Origin: an uncultured Ruminiclostridium sp.
GTDB lineage: Bacteria; Bacillota; Clostridia; Oscillospirales; Ruminococcaceae
Direction: 5' to 3'
DNA length: 64,000 nucleotides
Assembly: GCA_934490165.1 (NCBI GenBank)
Contig: CAKSTB010000008.1
Coordinates: 1 to 64,000 of the forward strand
The position numbers and the translations under genes are program-made. The notes under the pieces were generated by a model. It worked only from the letters and a program-made list of their open reading frames with translations. It had not been told where the DNA came from and did not search any database. This document shows positions 17,594-26,893 of this stretch, piece after piece; position 1 is the stretch's first letter; each line of letters opens with the position of its first letter.

Positions 17594-19975
17594 ATGACAA
17601 TGGACGAATTAAAGCCGGGAGAAAGCGCCTATATCAAAACGGTAGGCGGCACCGGTGCTTTACGACATCATCTGCTTGATATGGGACTTACTCCCGATGC
17701 AGAGATAACATTACAGAAAGTAGCCCCGATGGGTGATCCTGTGCAGTTTGAGGTGCGTGGCTATGAACTTACACTGCGCCTTGAAGAAGCAAGAAAGGTA
17801 ACTGTCTGCGATGTGCATAAAAAAGACAGTCCCCTGCGGATGTCAGCTGAACGTCACAATAACACCCCGCACCCCGGTGTCGGCGAACTCGCCCAATATG
17901 AGAAGCTTAAGCTGAAGCACGGCGTAGTCCTTGCTAAAGGCGCACCGCTTACTTTTGCTCTTGCGGGAAATCAGAACTGCGGTAAAACCACCCTGTTCAA
18001 TCAGCTGACAGGCTCAAACCAGCACGTCGGCAACTTCCCCGGAGTAACAGTCGACCGCAAGGACGGAACTATCAGAAATCACCCTGAAGCGACAGTTACG
18101 GATCTTCCCGGTATATATTCCCTGTCACCGTATTCAAGCGAAGAGATCGTGACCCGCGACTTTCTGCTTAATAACAACCTCAGCGGAATTATAAACATAG
18201 TGGACGCATCGAATATCGAACGAAACCTGTACCTCACTATGCAATTGATGGAGCTCGGTATTCCTATGGTGCTTGCCCTCAATATGATGGACGAGGTAAA
18301 AGCAAACGGCGGTTCAATCCGCGTAAACGACCTGGAACGTATACTCGGCATACCCGTTGTTCCTATTTCGGCAGTCAAAAACGAGGGTATTGACGAGCTT
18401 ATCGACCATGCAATACATATCGCAAGATACGGTGAAAAACCTGCCCGTATGGATTTCTGCTCAGACAGTGACGATCCTCACGACCCTGTTGCCGCAGTAC
18501 ACCGCTGTATTCATTCTGCCGCAACGCTTCTCGAACCCGATATCAGGGCGGCAGGACTACCCGTAAGGTTTGCCACAACAAAACTCGTTGAAAGCGATGA
18601 GCTGATAAAGGAAAAAATCACGATCCCCGAAGAAAAGCATGACGCTTTCGACCACCTTGTTTCCATTATGCAACAGGAAACAGGCATGGACAGAGAGGCT
18701 GCACTTGCAAATATGCGCTTCACGTTCCTTGAAAAGCTGTGCCGTGAAACTGTAGTACGTCCTCACGAAAGTAAGGAGCATAAACGCAGTATGGCGATAG
18801 ACCGCCTGCTGACAGGTAAATATACCGCTGTTCCCTGCTTTTTAGGCATAATCGCACTGGTTTTCTTCCTGACTTTCTCGGTGATCGGCGCGGCACTGTC
18901 CGACCTTATGCAACTCGGAATAGATTATCTTACCGGGCTTATCGACAACGGGCTTACCTATCTTGAGATAAACCCCGTTGTACACTCGCTTGTCGTGGAC
19001 GGAATATGTGCCGGTGTAGGCAGTGTGCTCAGCTTCCTGCCCACTATAGTAACGCTGTTCTTCTTCCTGTCTATCCTCGAGGATACGGGCTATATGGCAA
19101 GAGTTGCGTTTGTAATGGACAGACCGCTGAGAAAGCTCGGTCTGTCGGGAAGAAGCTTTGTACCAATGCTGATGGGATTTGGCTGTTCAGTACCTGCAAT
19201 AATGGCTACAAGAACATTGTCAAGCGAACGTGACCGTAAGATGACGATACTACTTACTCCGTTCATGAGCTGTTCGGCAAAGATACTCATATATACAACG
19301 ATCGCGGGTGCGTTCTTTGAGCCGCAGTACCGCTGGCTTGTACTTGTCGGACTGTATCTGTTCGGAATAATCTGCGGTATCCTCTACTCGCTTATACTGA
19401 AAGTAACCGCATTTCACGGCGAGCCTGTACCTTTTGTAATGGAACTGCCTAACTACCGTCTGCCCGGTGCAAAAAGCGTCTGTCAGCTGATATGGGAAAA
19501 GGCAAAGGACTTTATACAAAAAGCATTTACTGTGATCTTTGCCGCTTCTATCGTTATATGGTTTTTGCAAACATTTGATATCAGACTCAATGTTGCCGAC
19601 AGCACCGAAAACAGCCTGCTTGCAATGCTTGGCAGTCTGTTCGCCCCGATATTCGCACCGCTGGGCTTTGGCGACTGGAGAGCGTCGACCGCACTCATCA
19701 CCGGTCTTACCGCAAAGGAAAGCGTTGTTTCCACCCTTACTCTGTTGCTCGGTGGAGATGTTTCACAGATACAGACGCTTTTCACGCCGTTCACGGCTGT
19801 CGTGTTCCTCGTATTTACTCTGCTGTACACCCCGTGCGTTGCCGCTATAGCAACAGTAAAGCGTGAACTCGGAAGTGTACGTTCTGCCGCAGCAACAGTG
19901 TTTATGCAGTGTGCTATTGCGTGGATAATGGCGCTTCTTGTACGCTGTGTCGGAATGATTTTCGGTGTTGCATAA
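17594..19975 (+). CDS. feoB: FeoA-FeoB fusion, ferrous iron transporter
   Basis: 793 residues. An N-terminal FeoA (SH3-like) domain (about 1-75, with GGTGALRHHLLDMGLTP) is fused to FeoB. The FeoB G domain starts near 118 with the P-loop GNQNCGKTT (about 125), the switch region VGNFPGVTVD, DLPG (G3), and LNMMDE in the NxxD position (G4). The membrane part (about 405-790) has two Gate-type regions and conserved Cys motifs such as GFGCSVPAIMATR and PFMSCSAK. It imports Fe2+ under anaerobic conditions. FeoA and FeoB are usually separate genes; here fusion fixes 1:1 stoichiometry. GGAGG lies about 10 bases before the ATG. A FeoB-associated Cys-rich peptide follows 9 bases later. Confidence 0.96.
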   Translation: MTMDELKPGESAYIKTVGGTGALRHHLLDMGLTPDAEITLQKVAPMGDPVQFEVRGYELTLRLEEARKVTVCDVHKKDSPLRMSAERHNNTPHPGVGELAQYEKLKLKHGVVLAKGAPLTFALAGNQNCGKTTLFNQLTGSNQHVGNFPGVTVDRKDGTIRNHPEATVTDLPGIYSLSPYSSEEIVTRDFLLNNNLSGIINIVDASNIERNLYLTMQLMELGIPMVLALNMMDEVKANGGSIRVNDLERILGIPVVPISAVKNEGIDELIDHAIHIARYGEKPARMDFCSDSDDPHDPVAAVHRCIHSAATLLEPDIRAAGLPVRFATTKLVESDELIKEKITIPEEKHDAFDHLVSIMQQETGMDREAALANMRFTFLEKLCRETVVRPHESKEHKRSMAIDRLLTGKYTAVPCFLGIIALVFFLTFSVIGAALSDLMQLGIDYLTGLIDNGLTYLEINPVVHSLVVDGICAGVGSVLSFLPTIVTLFFFLSILEDTGYMARVAFVMDRPLRKLGLSGRSFVPMLMGFGCSVPAIMATRTLSSERDRKMTILLTPFMSCSAKILIYTTIAGAFFEPQYRWLVLVGLYLFGIICGILYSLILKVTAFHGEPVPFVMELPNYRLPGAKSVCQLIWEKAKDFIQKAFTVIFAASIVIWFLQTFDIRLNVADSTENSLLAMLGSLFAPIFAPLGFGDWRASTALITGLTAKESVVSTLTLLLGGDVSQIQTLFTPFTAVVFLVFTLLYTPCVAAIATVKRELGSVRSAAATVFMQCAIAWIMALLVRCVGMIFGVA

Positions 19976-19984
19976 GGTGAAATT

Positions 19985-20146
19985 ATGGATGAGATGAATA
20001 TACCGAGCATTATTCTGCTTGCGCTGATAGTGATCGCTCTCGTGCTTGTGATCATACATATTATAAGAAACGGCGGTTGCTCCGGCGACTGTTCGGCGTG
20101 CAAGGGCTGTAATAATTGCAAAAAAGGCAGAAAAGGCAAAAAGTAA
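19985..20146 (+). CDS. FeoB-associated Cys-rich membrane peptide
   Basis: 53 residues. One N-terminal membrane helix (IILLALIVIALVLVIIHII, 9-27) is followed by a cytosolic Cys cluster CSGDCSACKGCNNC (32-45) and a Lys-rich tail. This is the FeoB_associated pattern found right after feoB in many Firmicutes. The five cysteines suggest metal or Fe-S binding, but the role is unproven. It starts 9 bases after feoB and must be co-transcribed. Confidence 0.88.
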   Translation: MDEMNIPSIILLALIVIALVLVIIHIIRNGGCSGDCSACKGCNNCKKGRKGKK

Positions 20147-20163
20147 AACATATACTATACTGA

Positions 20164-20228
20164 AAGGCAGAGCCGAAGCTCTGCCTTAAGATTGTCGAAA
20201 AAGTCAAGCAGAAATGCTTGGCTTTTTC
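20164..20228 (+). terminator. Two successive hairpins after feo operon
   Basis: A perfect 10-pair stem AAGGCAGAGC/GCTCTGCCTT (20164-20187) without a T-run is followed by a second hairpin with arms GAAAAAGTCAAGCA/TGCTTGGCTTTTTC (20197-20228). The second ends in TTTTTC and is the better terminator. The first is almost the same as the hairpin at 22473-22498. Confidence 0.7.
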
Positions 20229-20526
20229 ATTGATATGTGGTATAATAAATATGGTGATGAAATGTGCTGAAAACAGGAAAATAAGAACGACATCAGATAG
20301 AATTTGTATGTATGGACTCGCTTGTTAAAACATTGGAGTTTGTTTCAAGGTGGTAATGTAACCTTGCTGTTTTGACATATTCCTTTTTGAGCGATGTACA
20401 CTATATTCTTTCGCCGTATAGATTTCCTTTAATATGCGCATAATAATAAGGGATTTTTTGCTTACCCGATTGACTATTCGCTTAAATTGTGCTACTATTT
20501 AAGGGAAAACCGATGGAGGTGAGAGA
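20229..20526. other. Intergenic region upstream of fic
   Basis: Contains TGGTATAATAA near 20238, similar to the end of the repeat at 160. A 38-codon minus-strand open stretch (20441-20325, ends KQQGYITTLKQTPMF) has no ribosome site; it may be a gene fragment and is not called. The fic promoter is at 20470-20498: TTGACT, 17-base spacer, TACTAT. Confidence 0.5.
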
Positions 20527-21573
20527 ATGAGAGCATTTAATTATTCTGCAATAAAGGAACAAAAATGGGATTCGGAGATTTTAGGTTTGATAGCCGCCAT
20601 ATATAAAGAAGCGGGAAAGCAGGAATTATATCTGAAGCAACGCCCCGAACAACTCGAAAAGCTGATTGACATTGCCAAAGTACAAAGCACAGAAGCATCC
20701 AACGCCATTGAGGGTATTGTTACAACAAATACCCGTATCCGCCAGCTTGTCAACGAAAAAACAGCACCTAAAAATCGTGACGAACAGGAAATAGCAGGAT
20801 ACCGCGACGCATTGAACATCATCCATGATAGCTTTGACGCTATTCCTATCACACAAAATTATATCCTTCAACTTCACAAAATACTGTACAGTCACATGAA
20901 TAATCCGCTTGCGGGACGCACTAAAACCGTACAGAACTATATAAGCGCCACCTACCCTGACGGTCACACCGAAACCTTGTTTATACCGCTTGCCCCATAC
21001 GAAACACCCGAAGCACTTGACAGAATTTGTGAAGAATACAATCGTGTTATCGGAAATATGGAACTGGAACCGCTGATTGCTATTCCGATTTTCATTCACG
21101 ACTTTCTGTGTATTCACCCTTTCAACGACGGAAACGGAAGAATGAGCAGGCTTCTGACCGCATTACTTCTGTATCGTAACGGTTTTTATGTAGGAAGGTA
21201 TATTTCACTTGAAGCCAAGATAGCCCAAAACAAAGACCTGTACTACAATTCGCTTGCAAAATCACAGACCGATTGGCATGAAGGTAATGAAAATGCTGTG
21301 CCGTTTATCAAGTATATCCTCGGTACAATTCTTGCCGCATACAAGGATTTTGAGGAACGTATGGCACTTGTGGAAACAAAACTGACAACTACCGAAATGG
21401 TCAGAAGGGCAAGCAAAAACAAAATCGGGCGATTTAACAAACAGGACATACGGGAGCTCTGTCCTACAATCAGTGACAGCTCTATCGAAGGCGCACTGCG
21501 AAAGCTTGTCGCAACAGGTGAGCTGAAAAAAGAAGGTAAAGGAAAAAGCACTTGCTACTACAGACTGAATTAA
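20527..21573 (+). CDS. Fic family protein (probable AMP-transferase), class II
   Basis: 348 residues. The catalytic Fic motif HPFNDGNGR (about 197-205) is intact, with His as general base and Asn-Gly-Asn-Arg for the nucleotide. The inhibitory helix motif SNAIEG (about 57-62) lies N-terminal to the Fic core, so this is a class II, self-inhibited Fic protein. The C-terminal part (about 285-348) looks like a winged helix (KNKIGRFNKQDIRELCPTIS...GALRKLV), as in stand-alone Fic/DUF4172-like regulators. Members usually add AMP to a target protein; the target here is unknown. GGAGGTGAG precedes the ATG. No antitoxin-like partner gene is next to it. Confidence 0.9.
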   Translation: MRAFNYSAIKEQKWDSEILGLIAAIYKEAGKQELYLKQRPEQLEKLIDIAKVQSTEASNAIEGIVTTNTRIRQLVNEKTAPKNRDEQEIAGYRDALNIIHDSFDAIPITQNYILQLHKILYSHMNNPLAGRTKTVQNYISATYPDGHTETLFIPLAPYETPEALDRICEEYNRVIGNMELEPLIAIPIFIHDFLCIHPFNDGNGRMSRLLTALLLYRNGFYVGRYISLEAKIAQNKDLYYNSLAKSQTDWHEGNENAVPFIKYILGTILAAYKDFEERMALVETKLTTTEMVRRASKNKIGRFNKQDIRELCPTISDSSIEGALRKLVATGELKKEGKGKSTCYYRLN

Positions 21574-21615
21574 CGATATACCGCAAGCGCCTATCGTAAA
21601 AGGAAATCAATAAAT

Positions 21616-22380
21616 ATGAACTCACCGAATTTAAAGCAAATATCCGATACTACACTTGCCTATTATTCGCTTTGGATAGGGCAAAAGAATAATCTTTCGC
21701 AAAGCAAAAACAGCATTGAATTTCTATATTCGGAAGAACGCGAAAAAACTCAGCAGGGCTACGGCGCTCCGTTCGACATATATATTTTCAAAAGCCCGGA
21801 GCGCACGGTTATATCATACGGAAGCAAAGCAAAGCCGTATATAAGCACATTTAATGAAAGCATAACAGAAAATATGACGATCGACGAGATTGGCTGTATT
21901 GCCGAAAGGATTTTTCATATCAAGCCTGTTCACAACATCAAATATGTATACGCAAAACAGATAACGCTCAGCTCGGACGCCGTTACTCTTAAAGCGGCGG
22001 ATTTTGATAAATACAAAGAGTTTTTTGAAAAATGCCATCATATAACGGCAGGCGACTGGTTATACGACTATTTTATCGCGATGGCGGAAAAGCGCTTCTG
22101 TTGCGGAGTTTTCCATGACAATACACTTGTCAGCTGTACAGATGCTCCCGATGTACCGTATATGAACGATACGGTTGTCGAAATAGGCGTAAACACGTTA
22201 CCCGACTTTTACGGCAAAGGATTTGCAACAGAGTGCTGTAAAAAATGTATTTCCAACATATTAGAAAACGACTTATGCCCGATATGGTCGACCTCGTCTG
22301 ATAACCTTGCTTCTCAAGCCTTGGCGGAAAAAGTGGGGTTTGAAAAAACTGCCGATGTTATCACTTTGACTATGCCTTGA
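21616..22380 (+). CDS. GNAT family N-acetyltransferase
   Basis: 254 residues. The C-terminal half carries a GNAT fold: the acetyl-CoA pyrophosphate-binding loop is LPDFYGKGFATECCKKC (about 196-212; Q/RxxGxG/A type), and the following helix and strand ASQALAEKVGFEK (about 233-245) match the family's end. The N-terminal ~120 residues (SLWIGQKNN..., DIYIFKSPERTVISYG) are less conserved and may set substrate specificity. AAAAGGAA precedes the ATG. It is co-directional with fic, 42 bases downstream, so may share its transcript. The acceptor substrate is unknown. Confidence 0.8.
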   Translation: MNSPNLKQISDTTLAYYSLWIGQKNNLSQSKNSIEFLYSEEREKTQQGYGAPFDIYIFKSPERTVISYGSKAKPYISTFNESITENMTIDEIGCIAERIFHIKPVHNIKYVYAKQITLSSDAVTLKAADFDKYKEFFEKCHHITAGDWLYDYFIAMAEKRFCCGVFHDNTLVSCTDAPDVPYMNDTVVEIGVNTLPDFYGKGFATECCKKCISNILENDLCPIWSTSSDNLASQALAEKVGFEKTADVITLTMP

Positions 22381-22472
22381 TTTCAATCGGTATTTTTTGC
22401 TTATCACAGATAACTGTTGACAAGCTGATTTTTCGTGATATAATATTACGAATCAAGCACAAAATAAACAAC

Positions 22473-22498
22473 AAAGGCAGAGCCTCGGCTCTGCCTTT
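22473..22498. terminator. Bidirectional terminator
   Basis: Stem AAAGGCAGAGCC/GGCTCTGCCTTT with a tiny loop sits between the convergent acetyltransferase and anti-sigma-like genes. Confidence 0.8.
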
Positions 22499-22509
22499 CA
22501 TACTATACT

Positions 22510-23592
22510 TTAACTGTTTTCGTTTCTCATAAATCTGTAACCTTCCGGTGTTTCCTTTACATCAAAGTAAGCAATGTTCAGACTGTAAGCTTTGTCGTCC
22601 GTACCTACATTGATGAAAAACAAAACACCTACACTTGATCCCGCACCTCCTGTCGTGCCGGCATTCACTGCAAAACAGCGCGGTGACACGTCAAAAATGT
22701 TATATGTCGGTGCATTGAACGGTAATTTCTCAAAGTACAAACAATCGGTAGGTTTATTTGTCGTATAATAGAAATTGCCCTGCTCGTCAAATTTGAAGTA
22801 CTCACTGTATCTGCTCAGGAATGTATCATAATCCGGCATATCGGCATACAGCGCGCAAGCGGTATCATACCATTCTTTCATGCTGTGGCAGTTGCCGGGT
22901 GTAGCAGGTGTTATATGCCATTCATCGTCATTCTCATATCCGCCTGACGCTATAAATCTATTGAATGTCTGCTGTATCGTTTTATTGTATTCGGCTCTTG
23001 CTTTTATAAGCTCGTCCAGATCTTCGTTTATATTATAATCGCCTTTATACACATACTCAACCAGCTTTGCAAATTCATCATCGGAAAGCTCATCATCCAT
23101 TATTTTGTTATAAAGCGCCTTGTTGATAATATAATTTCCATTGTTATCCGTTGTTATTTCCGGCTCTGTTACATTATCAACAGATGAATCCACATAGCTT
23201 TCCGGACTTGAGGAATCAGACAAGCTGTCATTACCATTTGACGGATTTTCCGCGTTTGAATCATCGGCTTTACTGTCATCCGCATTGCTTCTCACATCCG
23301 GAACACCGCCATTACTGTCGTCCGCTCTGCTTGTCACAAGATCGGCAGTGCTTACCGAACTTGACGAGCTGCCGCTCATAGTGTAATCTATTCCGTTGCC
23401 TCTTGTTGCAAAGTATATACCGACTGTCGCAGTTCCGACAACCACAACCGTTGCCGCCACAACCGATGTATAGCGCATTACCTGATGTCTGAAGTCGGTC
23501 TTTATTCTGCTGCTTTCTTCTATGCGCCTGAAAATATCTTTTTTCTGCTTTTCTGTAGGATCGATTTTCTCAAATTCATCTCTGATACTCAT
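22510..23592 (-). CDS. Single-pass membrane protein coupled to ECF sigma factor (putative anti-sigma)
   Basis: 360 residues. A short cytosolic N-terminus (1-40, DEFEKIDPTEKQKKDIFRRI) could bind sigma. One membrane helix (about 42-62, SVVAATVVVVGTATVGIYFA) is followed by a Ser/Asp/Asn-rich linker (about 72-140) with repeated DDSNG/DDSKA/DDSNA motifs, and an external domain (about 145-360). The start codon overlaps the stop of the ECF sigma gene by 4 bases (ATGA), the usual arrangement of sigma and anti-sigma. The N-terminal segment is not a recognisable zinc-finger (ZAS) domain, so the anti-sigma role is inferred from context. Confidence 0.72.
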   Translation of the reverse strand: MSIRDEFEKIDPTEKQKKDIFRRIEESSRIKTDFRHQVMRYTSVVAATVVVVGTATVGIYFATRGNGIDYTMSGSSSSSVSTADLVTSRADDSNGGVPDVRSNADDSKADDSNAENPSNGNDSLSDSSSPESYVDSSVDNVTEPEITTDNNGNYIINKALYNKIMDDELSDDEFAKLVEYVYKGDYNINEDLDELIKARAEYNKTIQQTFNRFIASGGYENDDEWHITPATPGNCHSMKEWYDTACALYADMPDYDTFLSRYSEYFKFDEQGNFYYTTNKPTDCLYFEKLPFNAPTYNIFDVSPRCFAVNAGTTGGAGSSVGVLFFINVGTDDKAYSLNIAYFDVKETPEGYRFMRNENS

Positions 23593-24074
23593 TCTATACT
23601 CCTTTCCGAGCTCAAATGCTCTTTTAACCGCTCTCTCGCTTTTTGCAGTCTTGAACGCACCGCCGAGGCGCTGATATGAAGCATACTGCCAATTTCCTTA
23701 CTGTTGTATCCGTCACAATAAAACAGATAAACAGGTATCTTCAGCTCGTCCGGAAGCGCAGACAGCTCAACCATCACATCGCTGACGGCAGGCTTGTCTG
23801 TTACGGCAATATCCTCAGTCAGCGGTTCGCGCCGTCTGTTGTTTGCCCTCAGCATATTCTTGCAGACATTTTGTGATACGCGTATCAGCCATGCCTTTTC
23901 ATGCTCGGTGCTTTCAAAGTGCTTTTGCTTTTCGATAAGCTTAATAAAAGTGTTATGTACTGCGTCCTCCGTATCGTGCACATTTCTTAGGTACATAAAG
24001 CACACTCTGTACACGGTTACAAAATGTCGCTCATATATTTCCTTTATATTTTCAGAAGAATAATTCGACGTCAA
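23589..24074 (-). CDS. ECF-type RNA polymerase sigma factor
   Basis: 161 residues. Sigma region 2 (about 10-75) contains RVCFMYLRNVHDTEDAVHNT and the promoter-melting stretch HEKAWLIRVSQNVCKN. Region 4 (about 100-155) has the helix-turn-helix YNSKEIGSMLHISASAVRSR. Regions 1 and 3 are absent, as in extracytoplasmic function sigma factors. It is the first gene of a two-gene operon with the membrane protein at 22510-23592. A minus-strand TATTAT element is visible near 24116-24125, but no clear self-regulated ECF promoter. Confidence 0.92.
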   Translation of the reverse strand: MTSNYSSENIKEIYERHFVTVYRVCFMYLRNVHDTEDAVHNTFIKLIEKQKHFESTEHEKAWLIRVSQNVCKNMLRANNRRREPLTEDIAVTDKPAVSDVMVELSALPDELKIPVYLFYCDGYNSKEIGSMLHISASAVRSRLQKARERLKEHLSSERSIE

Positions 24075-24261
24075 AATTCTTCCCCCTTTTTCTTTTTATA
24101 GCTGAAAATGTACATCTTCATACATAATACACCATAGCAAAGAGAAATGTCCACAAAAAATTAAAAATTTTTATTTCCAAACGGACAACATATAATTTCG
24201 GCGTGGCGCAAAAATTTCCAACCGTAATTTTGTTACTATTGACGAAATAAACCGGATAATA

Positions 24262-24290
24262 TTGCTTTTTTTGTTCGGAAGTGATATAAT
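24262..24290 (+). promoter_or_regulatory. Promoter of chemoreceptor gene
   Basis: TTGCTT (24262-24267), 17-base spacer, TATAAT (24285-24290): sigma-A type. No sigma-28 (flagellar) motif was found. Confidence 0.7.
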
Positions 24291-24346
24291 TATGGCGTAT
24301 ATTAAATATGTATCTTTGACGAGGGTACAGAAATGAGGCAGATACT

Positions 24347-26326
24347 ATGAAATCCATAAGCAAAAAAATGACATTGTTCACTGTTTTGCTGGTAGTAATA
24401 TCACTGATCGTGGCTACGGTCGCATCGGTAGGTATAATTTACACCACGACAAAATCACTGACCCAGCAGACTCTGACCGAAACGGCTATAGTTGCGGCCG
24501 ACAGAGTTACATGGGAACTGAAAGCTATTCAGAATGTTGCAATACAGGCAGGCTGCAACCCCAAGCTGTCATCGCCAATTTATACAAACTCTCAGAAGCA
24601 GAGAGAGGTTGACACGATCGCCGCAAACTTCGGTCTTAACAGAGGCGCATCGATAGATTACGAAGGTCACGGCTCAAACAAAATTGAATATGCAGACCGT
24701 GAATACTACAAAGCCGCTATGGAAGGCAAAACAACGATCACAGAGCCTATGATCGGAAGATCCAACGGCAAGCTGAGCGTAATAATTGCCGCTCCTATAT
24801 GGAAAAACGGCGAGCTCAACACCGAGGTCGTAGGTTGCGTTTACTTTGTTCCCGATGAAGAATTCCTCAATGATGTAGTCCGTGCGATCAAGGTAAACGA
24901 AAACGGTGCGGCATATATCATAGATAAGAACGGTAACACCATTGCCGACATTGATATGCAGCTTGTCAGGGACGGCGAGAACATACAGAAGATCGCCGAG
25001 GAGGATACAAGCTACACAGCTCTTGCTCAGGCACACGAAAAGATGGAAGCCGGAGAAACAGGCTTTGCTGAATATGTATCAGGCGGTATTTCAAAGTACA
25101 TAGGCTACGCCCCCATATCCGGAACTAACGGCTGGTCTATTGCGGTAACAGTCCACGGTGATGATTATATGGTTCACTGCTTCAGAGGACTTATTATACT
25201 CGCTATAATATGTGCGGCATCTGCTGTAGCAGGCGGTATAATCGCAGGAATTATCAGCCGCAAGATTGGCAAGCCCATTAGACTTTGCGCAGAGCGTATC
25301 GAAAAGCTCTCCGAAGGCGATCTCACAAGCCCTGTACCTATGGTTAAGTCACATGATGAGGTCAAGATACTCGCTAAGTCAGCCGCCAAGGTTGTAAACG
25401 AGCAGAATGCTATGATAAGCGATATCGGCAATATCTTAAGCAATATGGCTCAGGGTAATTTCGATGTACACAGCAATGATGCCGACAATACATACCGCGG
25501 CGATTACAAAGTGCTTATCGAGTCTGTAAGAAATATCAACCGCAGACTGAACGACACCTTAAGCCAGATAAGCATTGCGGGCGATCAGGTATCAAGCGGT
25601 TCAGAGCAGGTATCCGCAGGTGCTCAGTCACTTGCTCAGGGTGCTACCGAGCAGGCGGCATCTGTTGAAGAGCTTGCGGCAACTATCCACAACATCAATG
25701 CTCATATCGAAGCGACCTCGGAAGACTGCCAGAAGGGCAGACAGCTTGTTGATGAAACAGCCGAGTACATAGGTTCGGCAAATGAAAAGATGCAGAACCT
25801 CACAGCCGCTATGCAGGAGATCAACGATGCTTCTACAGAGATAGGCAAGATCATACAGACTATCGAGGATATCGCATTCCAGACAAATATTCTTGCACTT
25901 AATGCCGCAGTCGAGGCGGCAAGAGTCGGCGAAGCCGGCAAGGGCTTTGCGGTCGTTGCCGATGAGGTCAGAAACCTTGCAGGTAAATCTGCCGATGCGG
26001 CACACGATACAACGGTGCTTATTGAACGTGCCGTTGCCGCTGTTGAAAACGGTAACAACATCACAAACGAAACCGCTCAGGCTGTTTCAGAGGTTGAAGC
26101 AAGATCCGGCGGCGTAAGCGAGATAGTAAATAAGATCGCAGGAGCAAGCATAGAACAGGCTGACATGGTAAAGCAGGTCAATATCGGCGTAGAGCAGATC
26201 TCAAACGTTGTACAGACAAACTCTGCTACAGCAGAAGAAAGTGCCGCCGCTTCAGAAGAGCTTTCAGCTCAGGCACAGACACTGCAAAAGCTTGTAAGCC
26301 GCTTCACCTTCAGAGAAGACGAATAA
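24347..26326 (+). CDS. Methyl-accepting chemotaxis protein with dCache sensor
   Basis: 659-residue chemoreceptor. First membrane helix at about 9-30, an extracellular double-Cache domain (about 35-275, with YADREYYKAAMEGKTTITEP), second membrane helix (about 278-300), a HAMP domain (about 302-355) and a second HAMP-like linker (to about 410). The cytosolic signalling coiled coil (about 415-655) contains the conserved hairpin tip, including AFQTNILALNAAVEAAR and GFAVVADEVRNLA (about 533), which contacts CheA/CheW. dCache domains usually bind amino acids or other small polar ligands; the ligand is unknown. No other chemotaxis or flagellar gene is nearby. The terminator at 26341 ends it as a single-gene unit. 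Confidence 0.94.
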   Translation: MKSISKKMTLFTVLLVVISLIVATVASVGIIYTTTKSLTQQTLTETAIVAADRVTWELKAIQNVAIQAGCNPKLSSPIYTNSQKQREVDTIAANFGLNRGASIDYEGHGSNKIEYADREYYKAAMEGKTTITEPMIGRSNGKLSVIIAAPIWKNGELNTEVVGCVYFVPDEEFLNDVVRAIKVNENGAAYIIDKNGNTIADIDMQLVRDGENIQKIAEEDTSYTALAQAHEKMEAGETGFAEYVSGGISKYIGYAPISGTNGWSIAVTVHGDDYMVHCFRGLIILAIICAASAVAGGIIAGIISRKIGKPIRLCAERIEKLSEGDLTSPVPMVKSHDEVKILAKSAAKVVNEQNAMISDIGNILSNMAQGNFDVHSNDADNTYRGDYKVLIESVRNINRRLNDTLSQISIAGDQVSSGSEQVSAGAQSLAQGATEQAASVEELAATIHNINAHIEATSEDCQKGRQLVDETAEYIGSANEKMQNLTAAMQEINDASTEIGKIIQTIEDIAFQTNILALNAAVEAARVGEAGKGFAVVADEVRNLAGKSADAAHDTTVLIERAVAAVENGNNITNETAQAVSEVEARSGGVSEIVNKIAGASIEQADMVKQVNIGVEQISNVVQTNSATAEESAAASEELSAQAQTLQKLVSRFTFREDE

Positions 26327-26340
26327 TAAAGCATTTAAAG

Positions 26341-26372
26341 ATCCTCGGGCTTAATGTCCGAGGATTTTTTTA
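26341..26372 (+). terminator. Terminator after chemoreceptor gene
   Basis: Stem ATCCTCGG(GC)/(G)CCGAGGAT with a 5-6 base loop, followed by seven Ts. Confidence 0.9.
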
Positions 26373-26534
26373 ATATCAAATACAAAAACGGGCTTCTCGC
26401 TTTAAATCATTGAATAAATATCCCGGTTATGATAAAATTGTCACAACACGACAGTTTTGATGATCTGTGTCGTTCAGTTCTGCTTTTTTCTCTGATATAA
26501 TTAAGACAACAAAGAAAAAAAGGAGGCTGTGAAA

Positions 26535-26891
26535 ATGAACACAGACAAAATTTATGCGGAACAGCTCGCAAACGAATATGCACCCAAGGACACCTCAAAG
26601 GTAGTCGCACTGAGAAAGCTTGACGCTAAGGCAAAGATGCCGGCTACGGTGTTTACCTACACACTGGGCATTGTATCGGCGCTTATATTCGGCACGGGAA
26701 TGTGCCTTTCAATGAACATTATAGGTTCGGGCAGTGTCGCAATGACCGTACTCGGAATAATCATCGGCGTTATCGGAATGATCGGTGTCAGCGTAAATTA
26801 CCCGATATACAAAAAAATGCTTGCAAGCGGAAAACAGAAGTATGCTTTTGAAATAATACAGCTTGCAAAAGAGATAAGCGATAAGCAGTAA
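26535..26891 (+). CDS. Small conserved two-helix membrane protein
   Basis: 118 residues from the ATG at 26535, which is 8 bases after a perfect AGGAGG; an in-frame GTG at 26529 is too close. Residues about 1-32 are polar (NTDKIYAEQLANEYAPKDTS). Two membrane helices follow (about 40-62 and 66-88) with a short glycine-rich turn, then a charged C-terminus. Close homologues are often labelled dihydropteridine reductase, but no reductase or nucleotide-binding motif is visible, so I treat that label as unsupported. It begins a three-gene unit with a polytopic membrane protein and a TetR regulator. Confidence 0.75.
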   Translation: MNTDKIYAEQLANEYAPKDTSKVVALRKLDAKAKMPATVFTYTLGIVSALIFGTGMCLSMNIIGSGSVAMTVLGIIIGVIGMIGVSVNYPIYKKMLASGKQKYAFEIIQLAKEISDKQ

Positions 26892-26893
26892 GC

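Noticed and set aside
20325..20441. Short minus-strand ORF (38 codons) upstream of fic
   Set aside because: Peptide-like end (KQQGYITTLKQTPMF) looks vaguely familiar as a gene-fragment tail, but there is no ribosome site and no domain, so it was not called.
20527..22380. Fic plus GNAT as a toxin-antitoxin module
   Set aside because: The Fic protein carries its own inhibitory helix (class II) and the acetyltransferase is not of the DUF1778-partnered toxin type; the pairing looks incidental.
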